From positions 21,824,001-21,888,000 of the forward strand of contig NC_135251.1 in assembly GCF_964204865.1 (NCBI RefSeq): a stretch of 64,000 nucleotides of DNA, given 5' to 3'. Below the pieces are notes generated by a model. It was not told the DNA's origin and did no database searches. It was given only the letters and a program-made list of their open reading frames with translations. This document shows positions 46,259 through 58,900 of the stretch, one piece after another. The position numbers were made by a program, and so were the translations under genes. The stretch is from Styela clava. Its lineage: Eukaryota; Chordata; Ascidiacea; Stolidobranchia; Styelidae. Every line of letters begins with the position of its first letter. The first letter of the stretch is position 1.

Positions 46259-49200
46259 TTATGTATTGGATCGTACAACGAGAGTGCTTGCGACAAGGTC
46301 ATATGATGTTCGGTTGTGCTGATAGAAAAACACAGTCAGAAATGCAGGCATGAGGAAAGTGATTGAAAAATTCTTGATGACGGAGCGCACTGTAGAACTG
46401 AAATACAAAGGCATACATCAATTTTCAACTGCCATACTGATGTAACTTCTTAGACAAATAAAGTCCCTACTGATACATTATGGAGATTCCATTTTGGTTA
46501 ATAACAATTGTATCACACTGGCCAGTGGTTCTCAAATAGTGGGGCACGCCCCGATAATTAGAAATTCTTGTCTTTTCCTAAATTGTACTAATATATATCT
46601 ATTTTCATACCCTCTTATTTTTTTCATTTTTATTCAATAGGTAGGTAGGTTCAATAGTTACAAAATAAATAAAAAATATTTTGTACTGATAACAATTTAG
46701 TTGTTAATTGCGCTGCCATCATTTGCAAATCTTACAAAATTCAATAGAATATTTTTCAACTGGCGGGTTGTATAAGCTCAAGCTGATTGTAAAATATTAA
46801 TGAAGACGAATTCAGACATTATTGTTATTAGAGTATCATACATTTTAGCTAGCTACTAATAAAATTAATTAAACAGAAAAGATCGCCCAATCATTTTGGA
46901 ATATTGATTAATATGTAACTCATTGAAAACTTGTTGCAAGTTTAAATTTCAAATACATCAAATCACTAACAAAATAAAACATACCTTCCTATGCTTGGTG
47001 TATGACCGGGATATACTGAAACAAATCGTCGATTTCCTCTCTCCACTGATACACAAGCTTGACAAAAAACCACTTCTAATCCAAACACCATTTTACCTGG
47101 AGTTGCCCCTACAATCGAAATAAACCCAGCCTGCGGAAAAGAGTAATACTATGATTAGACTGGCTTGATAGTTCGTATATTGTGCTAAGCGGCATGAAAA
47201 CATTTAAATTTACACTGACTGGAATTGATAACCAGATTAGAGGCTGTGCTTCGTCATCTACTAATTCCAAGGCCGGAACCATTCACATTTATATTGGACA
47301 CTAAGTGTATTCCTTTTGGACCCAATATTTAACCAAAAATGTTGCTGTTTTTTTATAATTGAAGGGGAACAACTTTTAATTCAATATAGCTCGACAGTCT
47401 ATGCATTGCTAGTTTGCCTACATTTCACCAACCCTTGCGCTCTCAGGCACTTCTCTTGTTTTAGATTAAATTTTCTATGGAAGAGTTTCAAATTATCCAA
47501 ACCACAAACATGAATAGAACCTTTAGTACATTTTCGAATTTTCAATAACTATAAAATAGATCAAGATCAGTTTGTCAAGTCGGGTCTAGCGTAGTTTAGT
47601 ACCACAAGTACTTCTAGTGGGTGTGGCAGAACCATGTTTGCATATGTTATCTCTAACCCCACCTGACTATGTCATTCGAAAATTATGTCACTATGACATC
47701 ACAATCACGCCATAGCTTGACAAACTATAGTTACAATCACCTGAGAAAGCATCTGCGATGAGGCTAACGCCAGTGTTATCTTTAATATCGCGATCGTTAG
47801 GATGTTAAAACAAGAGAAACAGCTTGCTCGATTTCTACACCAGACCCGTCAAGTCAATGTCTTATGAATTGATTTAAGATGAAAAATTAGTTATCTGGTA
47901 TTTTTTACCTCATAAAAACAAGCAAGAATTCTGTAAATGAATCCCATCAACATCATGTGTTGCAGATCTTCAATTGTCATGTCATCAATTATAGACAAAT
48001 CGTCTCCCAAGATGAATTGGTATGACACATTTTCTACGCTGTTAAAAAAGCATACAAATAAATCATACTCTATTTAGTCACTTAGTTTACTACGGGGAAA
48101 CAATAAAGTGCAGTCCACACTCTTCACAAATAGGTAGAGTTTATCAAGTTTTTATGGCATTTACATATGAAGTATACATATATAGACAGGGTAATTTCCT
48201 CGAATCGTTTACTATTCAACTCAGTAATTGACTCAAAAAAAGTAAATAAGAAAAAAATATAAGGAATATTACCCAGAGTCAGGTAACATAAGATTTTGTT
48301 TTCTATTCTTCTGAATGCGGATATTTTTCAACACAATTGTCTGATGTTACAAAAAGGCATTATACCAACAAAACTTTCGAGAAAATATTTGAATGCAAGA
48401 AAAATGACATACTGTAAATTTTTATCATCATTTTAATTATGCCAAAATGAAATGCTGTATCAGCCAAATACAAATTACCTTTTTCCAGTTATTTTCATAA
48501 TGCCCAAAAGAAAAATCATCTTCAACAACATCAATATTGTAAAGTCTATAAGTTCAGCCCCAACTCGATAGATGATCGGTGCGACCCTGAATTCTGTAAA
48601 AAATATCCTGAATTAAGTTGGGATAAAATCAATCAACTTTTTGCCAATATCTCAGGTATTTGCAACAAGTACTTTTATAATAGCGTGCTTTTATAAATGA
48701 AAAATAATCCCAACTTTTTCATTAATTTACACTAGTTTTCATAAAAAGCAAAAGACACTTTGCAACGAATTTAATTATATATCATATTATTAATGTTCGA
48801 TACCACAAAAGATGATTCCAAGGGCTTTGTTGCACAGTACGGTGTTGCGTATCTTGCTAAGCATTAGGAATACTCCTGTAGGGTGGTTCACGTAACTGCT
48901 GGTCGGTTACGACTTCCTTCACCATACAACTGACTAACTACTAATCCCATACCCGACACGGGCTGGTAACCGGACAAGAGGCTGTGGTTCGCAATATGAT
49001 TAGGCCGTGTTATCGCCTTCCCCCCCCCCCCCTGGATAAATATGTAAATCCCATCCTATCCATATAATAAGACAGCTATAAACAATTCATCCTTCAAAAA
49101 AATAATGCCAATTTTAATAGTTACCAAATCTTGGACGAGGTGCTGAATGTTGTTGTCTAGTGGGTCTGGGAACATTAGAGGTTGGGGGTGCTGTAGTTGT

Positions 49201-51003
49201 GGTTACAGTTGCCTGAAAATACAACGGTTGAAAAGACAAATCAAATTTACAATTTTTTAAAAGTACACTCTGGGCCATGAGTTCTGCTTAATGCACATTT
49301 TTGAGTTGCCCTAGCAAATTTAATTTAGCATTTAGGTTATATTCTTGCAGACATAAAGTGTTACGATTTGGATATTAGAAATTTCCAATCTGCAAAGTTA
49401 TTATGAAAAAAATTCCTATATAATATAATGCATACCATCTGTGATAATTTTTTAACATGAATATATGTAATTCCACTTTTAAAAAAAGTGGTTTTGAGAA
49501 AATTTGGCTTCCATTTTAATCATGAATGTTATCATAAGCCAATACAATTTTGTTAGAAATGCTTGAGTTGGTAAAGATTCTAAAAAAGCATGTTTGTAGA
49601 ACTTGACCGATATATCGGTTATCATATAATAATGTCATCAAACTAGTTTCGAATTTGTGACCTCCCTAAAGGCAATTTTGAATTTTTTAGGCAACGGTTT
49701 TATCTATATTAGTGGTTGTTTATCATTTTGCTGAGAATGACACAAAAAACCTGAATCAATTAGGATTGACTAGGAAAGGTATTGAGAGTCTGTGCAATTT
49801 TAACTCTCAACACTTTTCAAATCCCTAATTTAGGAGACCTCATTTAGGTATGGGATCTTCTTTTATACTCCTTTTACCCTTGAAACATAGTTATGCAAAC
49901 TATCAGCAGTATTCCAGATGTAACTGCACATATGTTATCACAATATCGAGGGATTTTATCATTATCATGCCCACACCCATAATATAGGCCCTCAGTTATA
50001 TTTAAGTGTGTCAGATTAACAATTCTTGTTCCTGGAAAAGGGAAGACTGATATTGAAGTCACAGGAAAAGTTACAGAATAACATTTTTTCAAGTCCAAAC
50101 TGGAGTTAGTTAAATAAAAGTCAGACTGCAATGATAATAAATATCAAAATTGAAGTACAAGCTCACTAGGTACATCATAAAAGCCCATCTTGTGGCTCAC
50201 AATATGATTTATATTAATATCGGTTATCGACCACTAGTTGGCCGATTCATCAGTATATCGATATTGATGCCAAAAACTGATATCAGTGGGGCTCGAATAA
50301 TAAATTTTGTCTTAATGAATATTAAAGTGTATTTGAATGCTTTACAGCTTTATCAAAGACTTACCGTACTTGGTGTTGCATGATTTCTTGCATGCATCAT
50401 CTGCATCCCTTGATAATTAAGACACATGAAGTAATGGAAATTACTCATCCTTTGCCATTCATGCAAACGCTTCATGTATTCATTGTGTATCTCTGATACC
50501 TATAAAACATTTAATAAAATATAAATTCATTAATAATAACAATTAGAAATCACAAACAATGTATTGAATCGTATAAATTGATCCAAAAATAAATTAGTAG
50601 TCAGTTTTCGTGTGATGGCTTATTGGTTAGGGAGATCTGGGGATAGAATCAGTTCACTATATATTGATTTCCCAGGTTAAATATCTTGGTTTCAAGCCCC
50701 ACTTTCTTTGCATTCTGACATTAGACAGGGTATAATAAAGTATGAACTTCAGCTTTTACTTCCCTACATACCGGTACCAGTTGCTGTACAGAGTCTTGTT
50801 TAGGGTGAAAACGCAGGATAAAAAGCATTGCCCCAGGGACGAGTTCAATATTTTCTATTCGACTGTTGGTTGATTAGCAGCAGGCTTGGTCCGTCAGTCT
50901 GTTTATACATCATGCAGTCAGGTGAATAAGATATTAAAACTACTAAAAATATGTATAGAACCTTTTTCTGTCTGAGACAGTTGTCTTCCTTTGAATTTTC
51001 CAT
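46259..51003 (-). CDS. FAM8A1: FAM8A1-like RDD-domain membrane protein
   Basis: Seven exons in transcript order: 50962-51003, 50365-50499, 49125-49212, 48479-48593, 47909-48038, 46985-47130, 46259-46397. All phases join, giving 264 aa (272 if the ATG at 51025-51027 is used). The family blocks are an N-terminal EYMKRLHEW motif, the first membrane segment with AELIDFTILM, then DMTIEDLQHMM..IYRIL.CFYE, the RDD hallmark GATPGKMVFGLEVV, and the C-terminal STVRSVIKNFSI...FYQHNRTSYDLVA. FAM8A1 is an ER membrane cofactor of the HRD1 ubiquitin-ligase complex in ER-associated degradation. It is shorter than the human protein (413 aa) because the Pro/Ala-rich N-terminus is reduced. The first donor (GTTCTA) is weak, so the first exon is the least certain. 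Confidence 0.9.
48843..49074 (+). repeat. Truncated SINE copy in a FAM8A1 intron
   Basis: It carries a head remnant (CTAAGCATTAGGAATAC), body segments (GGTTCACGTAACTGCTGGTCGG... ) and the tail GGATAAATATGTAAATCC, with an expanded poly-C tract at about 49020. Confidence 0.7.
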
Positions 51004-51091
51004 TGTTATCTCTCTATTGAACGGCACTTTGCTGCAAGTCTATATCTCCACTGATTGAATGAGAAACTTGAAAGATTTCAGAATTTGTTTT

Positions 51092-51113
51092 CATGGCGTG
51101 ACGCCACGCCATG
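51092..51113. other. GC-rich palindrome upstream of FAM8A1
   Basis: CATGGCGT and ACGCCATG are 8-bp perfect arms around a 6-bp centre, 65 bp 5' of the FAM8A1 start region. A TGACG half-site lies inside and another follows. It could be a promoter element or an RNA hairpin in the 5' UTR. Confidence 0.4.
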
Positions 51114-51470
51114 ACGCCCGCTGATACCAGGCCGCAATCTCACGTCACCTGCAATCACCAATTATCGCCAATTTTGTTGCTGAGCGTCTGGATCTTCGAT
51201 TGTAACATTGAGGTACTATCCTCAATGCCTAAGAGAATGCTTCCCAACCATTTTTAATGTATTGCTCCTTTTTGAAACTCTCAATTCCCTCCTTGCATAA
51301 AAATTCATTCCCGTTTGTTTCCCCCATTTTTAATAGATCATTTGCAAGCGAAACGCAAAATTAATAGTTTGTAATGTGTTCAAAGATTTGTGTTAGGTAG
51401 TATTGATAACAAGAGAATATTTTTTCAAGTTTTTCATTGGTAGCAAAGTATTTAAAATGTTGCTCTAGAT

Positions 51471-52091
51471 CAGGGTCGTCCAACCCGTGGCCCGCGGAGC
51501 AGTTTCGAGTGGCCCGCACTGTATATTCAAAATTGAATAAAAAAAATTGAGTAAAACTTCTATTTTTTGAGTGAAGTAGTATACAAAGATGTGACACAAA
51601 CTATTTGTTCATTTTCTTGAAATGCGCTCTGCTATAGCCCTTTCAAACGAGCCACGAGTGCCATTTTGAATCAAAAACGTCTCTTCTAAAGAAAACATTC
51701 AGAGGATTCACAGAATGGCAGTTTTCATGACCTCAAAGCTTTTCACAGATGAACCATGTCAAATCCCCCGTGAGATCACTAATTTCTGACAGTCATATGG
51801 AAAATTCTCTTCGCCATGCTACATCGTCCATCGCACCGAATATTGACAAACTTGTTAGCAAATATTGACAAACTTCATTAAGTGCAGAAAAACTTGTTAA
51901 CTTTACTGTATCATCGTTTTTTTTATTGTTCTTATAGTTGTGATGAAAGTTCGGTGTGACGGTTTTGTTTGTTTTTTCATTAACCTGTAGTCAGTGTAGC
52001 AAAACTAGAATATAACTACCATGTTAAGTGGCCCGCGCAATTATTAGTGAATTTCATGTGGCCGTTCAGCCAAAAAGGTTGGACGACCCTG
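51471..52091. mobile_element. hAT-type non-autonomous element
   Basis: Ends CAGGGTCGTCCAACCCGTGG and AAGGTTGGACGACCCTG are inverted. Flanks CTCTAGAT (51463-51470) and CTCTAAAG (52092-52099) match at six of eight positions, a decayed target duplication. Subterminal GTGGCCCGC repeats are typical. There is no transposase. Confidence 0.8.
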
Positions 52092-52099
52092 CTCTAAAG

Positions 52100-52996
52100 T
52101 CTAGGTCTAGACACTCAGTCATTTGAGTCAACATCGTTTCAAGACTCGAAAGTGACATTTTTCTATCCCCAGGCAGGAAATGAAGGTTTATTTGTATTGT
52201 GCTGAGCCCAAAACCAACCTGAAACAATACATCTGATATTAATTTGTTATCTGGAAAATCCCACAAACCGTTTGATGAAGAATGAATCACCCACCACACA
52301 ATATAGGAAATTGTATATTATAAAGTACAGTAGTAATAAATTTTCATATGAAATCTCGTGATAAAAATTCAAAGTTTTAACGAGTAGATATGAATATGTG
52401 AATTTTCTGCTTTCAATACCTACATTTGTGAAGAATTTCAGGATTCCAGCAAAATATCGAAAATAGGGTTAGCAGCAAACATGTTCTTTGGAATTTTGGT
52501 GAATCTCAATCCCAATTAGAATAACTTTTTCATTCTATATCAGAGAAATATATCAGTCTTCGGGAAATTAACAATAAATGTGACATTTCTCTCTCTCTCA
52601 GCATTACCAAACAAACTTTCACAACCAATGCTGACAAATGTGTAAACTTTTTGAATGATTTTGATTGATGCAATAATTAGTTATATTGAGAAAAAATGGA
52701 TAGTAGATAATGTACCCTAGAACAGATCAAATACCAGCGAATGCATCATTATTCATATGTAAATTCATAATACAGGTAAAAACATTTAAAACTGTTGTAA
52801 AAATAAAAATAATAATTGATTCACAACGATGTGTGAAAATATGAAAATCGTTCCTCATGCTTTGAATTTAAAAAAGCCATATTTTTGTCTCTTAAAATTC
52901 TGTTTTGGAATGCTTTGATGGCTCACAGTGGGTAAAACATAAATTATATCCCCATCATAAATCTGCGTAATGTGCTGCACGATCATTCACATTTCA
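52100..52996. other. 3' region of the MAP9-like gene / intergenic
   Basis: AT-rich, with no supported coding exon. It should contain the 3' UTR of the MAP9-like gene. Confidence 0.45.
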
Positions 52997-55900
52997 TCAT
53001 CGTCTCCTTGGTATAACTTTGTTCGGTGGACTCCACGGTGGTTGCAAATTTTCTTCATCTTCTTCTATGTGATATCTTTCCCTTCTTTCTTTCATTCTAC
53101 TTTCTCTCATTGAGGCTTTCAGTTGATTATCCTTACGTTCCCTCCACCTGAAAATATTGGAAATTTAAATATGACAAGTGTTGAGAAGCCACGTTTCATT
53201 AACTCGACTCGAGTTAGTCTCAAGTCACCATTTAACGACTCAAAGTGACTCGAGTCGGCCATATGAAATTACTAGGACTCGTCATCAACTAACTGCCAGT
53301 GAGACTTCACTCAATAACTGACTCAACTTGAGACTCGGATGAATAACGACTTAGAATTCAGGGGAATTTAATTTCCTTAGAGGTCGGTCGCCCTTGAAGT
53401 CTTGCCCGCCTCCTTACGATTATATTTCAAGATTATTGTTTGTTTGTTTATTCTCACTACAACATGTACTTATATGTAATGAAATATTCGGAAACAAATC
53501 AATACCTCTCTCTTTAGGGGCTTAGAATTCTATCCAAAATTGGTATGTACGTCCTTTACATACATGCTTTTCATATCACATTGAAGGACATAAAATGTTT
53601 CAAAAGTTGTTGGATAAATATCATCATTTTATCTTGATCATGAATCTAACGAACTAATCACACAAAATTGAAATTTAATACGAGTTTTACGTTTTATATC
53701 GTTCCTCAGCTTCTTCAGCAGCTTCCTTTTTATCCTTCTCATCTTTTTTCTGCAATTTACTTTTTTCTTTTTGTTCTTTCTTTCGATCTTCCACCCATTT
53801 TTGACTTCTTCGGTCCATCCTGTTTTGTGACAAAACAAAATCTCATCAGTGAATATTTTTATGAGGAAAGATTTTAGCACCAGGTAAAATAAATTGGGGG
53901 CTACAACCTATGCAAATTTTAAAGCTTTTGAAAAGAACAATTTATGACAATTTTTTTTTGTTCTCTGGAACCTTTGTGATATACCATCATGATGCTTTAG
54001 TCGAAATAAATATGACTGATGTAGATGAAATGGGTCATTTAAGGAAGTCTTACTTTGGTCAGACGAAACGCTACAAAAATATATTTGTGTTAGTTTGCCA
54101 CAAAATTTTTAATTCTGTTTGAAAAGATTTCATTAATTATTATTTTTATAGTGGTCCTCATAAAGCTCATTCAGGTGAAAAGTAGGTGATATTAGAAGAA
54201 ATTTCAAATGATAACAGGATTTGAAAATTGTCATACACACACAAATCATTATCATTTAAAAATATATTAAGTTGTGTTTTTAAATTACACTGAGACGAAT
54301 AAAATCTCACCATTTTTCAACAGCTTTCTCATTTTCCTTTTTCTGCTTTTGTTTATTGTTCTCAATCTTCATTTCTTCATTATGCTTCTTTTTCATTTCT
54401 GCACGATGCTTAATTTTTGCTTCTTCTAACAATTGCTGCCTTCTTTTGTCAGCATCCTGAGAATAATTAAGTTGAAGTAAATTTCTACGGCAACAATTTT
54501 TTCCATTGAAGTTGATCACAATCACATCCAGTTGGACAGCGGACACAACCATGTTATCACAGCAGAGTAAAAACCTTGTTCTTCAATCTTATGAACCTAC
54601 ATCACCCAGGGTGTAACACAGGCATGCTGAATTGGAAATAGTATGGTAATTACAAATACATCATCTCCCATTGGCTGCCTTATTCGGTGCTATTTAGTGA
54701 AGGAGTATTAAAAAGGTTGTACAAGAAATTGAAATAATCTCTATATATACCGTATTTCTCCATGTATATTACGCACCCAGGGGTTAGTACATTTTTAACA
54801 TGAATTTTTCAAACTCCATGCATAATACACATATCAAAATTCCGTCTTCTTTTGCCTTGTAGGTGTTTTTCCCTGACGTTTCAGGCATTCTGTCTGCTTG
54901 CCTTTTGTTAGCTATATTCATATGGTAATATGTTTCATGTATTTGCCTGTGAAACATCTGCCAATCATGATGTATTGTTATTCGACATTAAAGTATCTTG
55001 TAAAGTTATTTGTCCCTCCCATTCAAAAGCTGACAAGGGTCGATATCAGAACGTGTTTTCAGACGCCGAACTTCAAAGAGAAGCTGTAGGTCACTCATAT
55101 GGTGATTTATTACAGTAAAGTTTTGCCGGTTCGGCAAAACGAGAGAAACAGACCAGACATGACAGTAGTCAACGGATGTACCGTACATCATGTTTTTATC
55201 ACTTTTATTTCACCATTTTTTCTGCTGCCTTTATCAACATTAAATTGTTGTTGAACTGGGTATGCTTCTACCGAATCAAGCATGATCTGATTCTAACAGA
55301 CTTTGCCACATAAAATTATGAACTTAAGATTAATAAATGTAACAATTATCAGTCAGTTGAAGCATAAAATGAGAATTGATATTTATTGATATTTTCTAGA
55401 CCAATGTATATTACGCACCCCCTTATTTGTGAGACTAAATTTGACCATGAAAGTGCGTATTATACGCGAAGAAATACGGTATATTTAAATATTCAGAATC
55501 ATGAACACTGAAAAATTACCATTAATAACTTTTTATTACAAATTTTTAACAGCCAGTATTCATGCCACAAATTTGCAGACTTTTTCATGTAATTTCCAGC
55601 TTTAATAGATGAGTTACAACTTTCAAATTGAACAGAAACGGATGTGTTTGTTGATGTGCGAATGTTTACCAATGAATAATTGAGTAGAAAACTGATTTTT
55701 ACCAGTATCAAGAATTGTTTGAATAAACTCAAACCAAGAGAAGTTGTAGAAAACAGTGTTAAAATTCTAATTAGAAAAAGTTTAACAGAAACAGTTAATG
55801 CAGATGCAGTTGAAAGATTATCTTTAATGAAAGGAAAGATTACGCACTTTCTCACTTTTTCTTTTTTGTTTTTCCTTCTCTTCTTTCTCTTTTTCTGTAT

Positions 55901-58900
55901 TTCTTTCTTGTTTTCTTTTTTCTTTAGCTTTTTCTTTGTCTTGTTCCTGAAATTGATGATGAAACAAAATAACTGGTATTAAATTTGAAAATAGAAGCAA
56001 CAGATTTGCAGGTTCGTTCAAATCTTGTGAGAGATACTTGTTGGAAATGTCGTTAGGTGGTTCACATAACCACTAGTTAGTTACTGCTTCCTCCACCATT
56101 AAGTCTGTGCATTCGAAACAAATAAGTAGTTAACTATTCCCTTACCGACATGGACTGGTAACCGTATGAGTGGCCGTGGTATATCATAAGAAAATCCTAC
56201 CTTACTGTGATCATTGTTTTAGCAAGGTTTGACCTTTGGTCATTGGCATGAACATAATATTCAAGATCAATATGGTAAACTAAGTCAGTAGTTATTACAG
56301 CATTTATCTCCAATTAGAATTAATTTTTAGATCAAAAACACATGCAGAAAGAAAATTACTACGAAACTCTCATAAAAAGACCTTACTTAAAGATGAACAA
56401 CTGGGGGCTGTAAAACTAAGCAATATTTTTGCTTGAACAACTCAATAAAGTTCGTAATAAAATTATATGATAATTCAGAAGTCAGAATTATATTATAGAT
56501 TTTTTGGCTGGGGTATATTCACTTGGCTAACACAGACAGTCCCCAACTTGTAATAGAACTAAAATAAGGAAAATCGGAATAAAATTATGGACTAACCCTA
56601 ACCTGGTAGCCTACACATACTAGGGGAGTACCATTTTTTTTACTCAAGTAAAACTTTTCAATTCATTTGTTGACAGCATTTTCAATAATTGACTTACAAT
56701 TTTAACTTCTTCCCACTTTTTCCTGACAATCATGTTTTCCTTCACTTTATCTTCTTTTTCATCTTTCAATTTCTTTTCCTGTTCTTTTTTCTCTTTTAAT
56801 TCTTGCTTTCTCTTTATCTTTTTTTCTTCCTCTCGTTTTGCCAACCATTCCTGAAAGGTATCATAAAGTGAATAAAAACAAATGAAAGTGTGATTCACCC
56901 ATTAAAAAGATGAATGAATCAATACTATATAGTGATCAATAATTCTCATGTAGAGTATGTACTGTATGATATACTAGGTCCCAATTGGGATCCATGGATA
57001 CCCAAGGTTCCACAGAAATTTTTTCGGGACCCATGAGTAATATGAAAAAAAAATAGCAAAATGAAACTAGTCGGTATTGCGATCCAGATCTCACGAGGTA
57101 AGAAATCGAGAATAACTCTTTTACCCAACTGCTCCACTCTGGTTAGAATGGAAGATTATGGGATTTGAACATGAAATGCACAACATGCGATACCAGCGCA
57201 ATAAACTCTAATGCCTTAACTGCTAGACCATAGCGCTCACGAATAGTGTAGAGCAGGCTTTCCCAAACTGGGGACCTTACAGGGGGTCCGCAACGATATG
57301 AAAGGAGGCTGATCAATCTTTAATGATTGATTTTAATCAAAAAGCCATTGCATCTATTTGGTTGAGCGTTGCGGATGATATCCATCTTGCAGTCGGACCT
57401 TCGAGTTTGCTTGTAACAAATTGCTTCGAGAATTGGTAAATTGTACAGTGAAAAGCAAACTCATCCATCACATTAATGTCATTTTTGTTGGTGTGTTGTG
57501 AATGAAACATTATCCTTCCTCATTGGTTAGGCAGAAATTCGATATAGAATGGGGGGTCGTAAAAACTAAGATTCACAAATAGGGGCCCACGGGACAAAAT
57601 GTGTGAGAAACTCTGGTGTAGAGAATGAATGTATATACAAAAGTTTATAGAAATATAGAACAAAATATTACCAAATAAATTTTCTTTCTTATATCTTCAG
57701 AAGTGACTGATTGACTCAAGTCATCTTTATCTTTTTTTTCATCTTTCTTTTTTAGTTCTTTTAGCATGGTGAGAGATCCTAGTCCTTGGTAGTTAGCAGG
57801 AGGAGTTCGGTAAGATTTTCTACCAGATCTTTTTCTTGGTGTTTTGTGCTCGTGATCATCTTTCCCTGACATTGAGCTCTAAATTTGAAAAATATATTAG
57901 TGTATTTTTAAAGTGAATTATCTACATTGAAAATGAGAAAAGATTAATAATAAAAGACGAAAGAAAATTAGTAATAAAACAAATAAGTAAATCACTATAC
58001 TCTAAATCGACTTGAGTCACGTTTTTTAAAGACTTCACTCATTCCAGCGAAAAGACTTGTCATGCATGTCTGACTGCCGGAGAGACTCGATTCCGCCTTG
58101 GGATTTTTGGACTTGAGTCTTTGAAATAACAAATCGAATGATCCCTGGCTTGACTTGACTTCGTATTTGCATGTAGTAATACGAACATTTTTGATTCATT
58201 TATCATTTTTGTAATAAGTAAAAACTCATTATGAGCTGTTCAAATGGTCAACAAAGCCGAAGTGTTATTTGCTAATGATGAGTTAAAGATTGAATGACAA
58301 ATGAAAACACAGTTTTTATGTGTAGTCAATGGTGAATGAGTTGATGTAGGTATAACCACCAGTATGACGTGTGAATGAATAAAAAAAACTTATCTTACAT
58401 GATCAGATAATGAGCCGTCGTTATGTTGGGCTACATTGTCAATAACATTATCAATCAATAGTCGAGAGGAACGTTGTCGAGGAACTTCATGCATTTTTTG
58501 TTCTGCTGTTTTCTGCACTATGTCATCAAGTGGAGATCTAATAATAAGGATTAAAACAGGCTCAATAGCAAATGCTAGACAAATAGTGTAAATGCTGTTG
58601 AGTCTGTGCAAGCAGATGAAACATCAAATGTTGAACAAACTTTCGTAATACAAATAAAACCTATAGAATAGAAATCTCCAGTTCGAATCCCAAGCCTATC
58701 ACATCAATCAGGGTGTAATAAATTGGGTGTGCAATGCCAAATAGGAAAGGTCCCAGTTTTTTTAAAATTTAGTAGGTCATTATCTATGAGTAGATGCTTG
58801 GAAAGAGCCTTGTTCAAGATGAGAGACATATAAAATGTATAATAAAGTTCCAAATTCTACTAACTTGACTTTTTCTTTCTCTCTTGCATGAGCATGAAAA

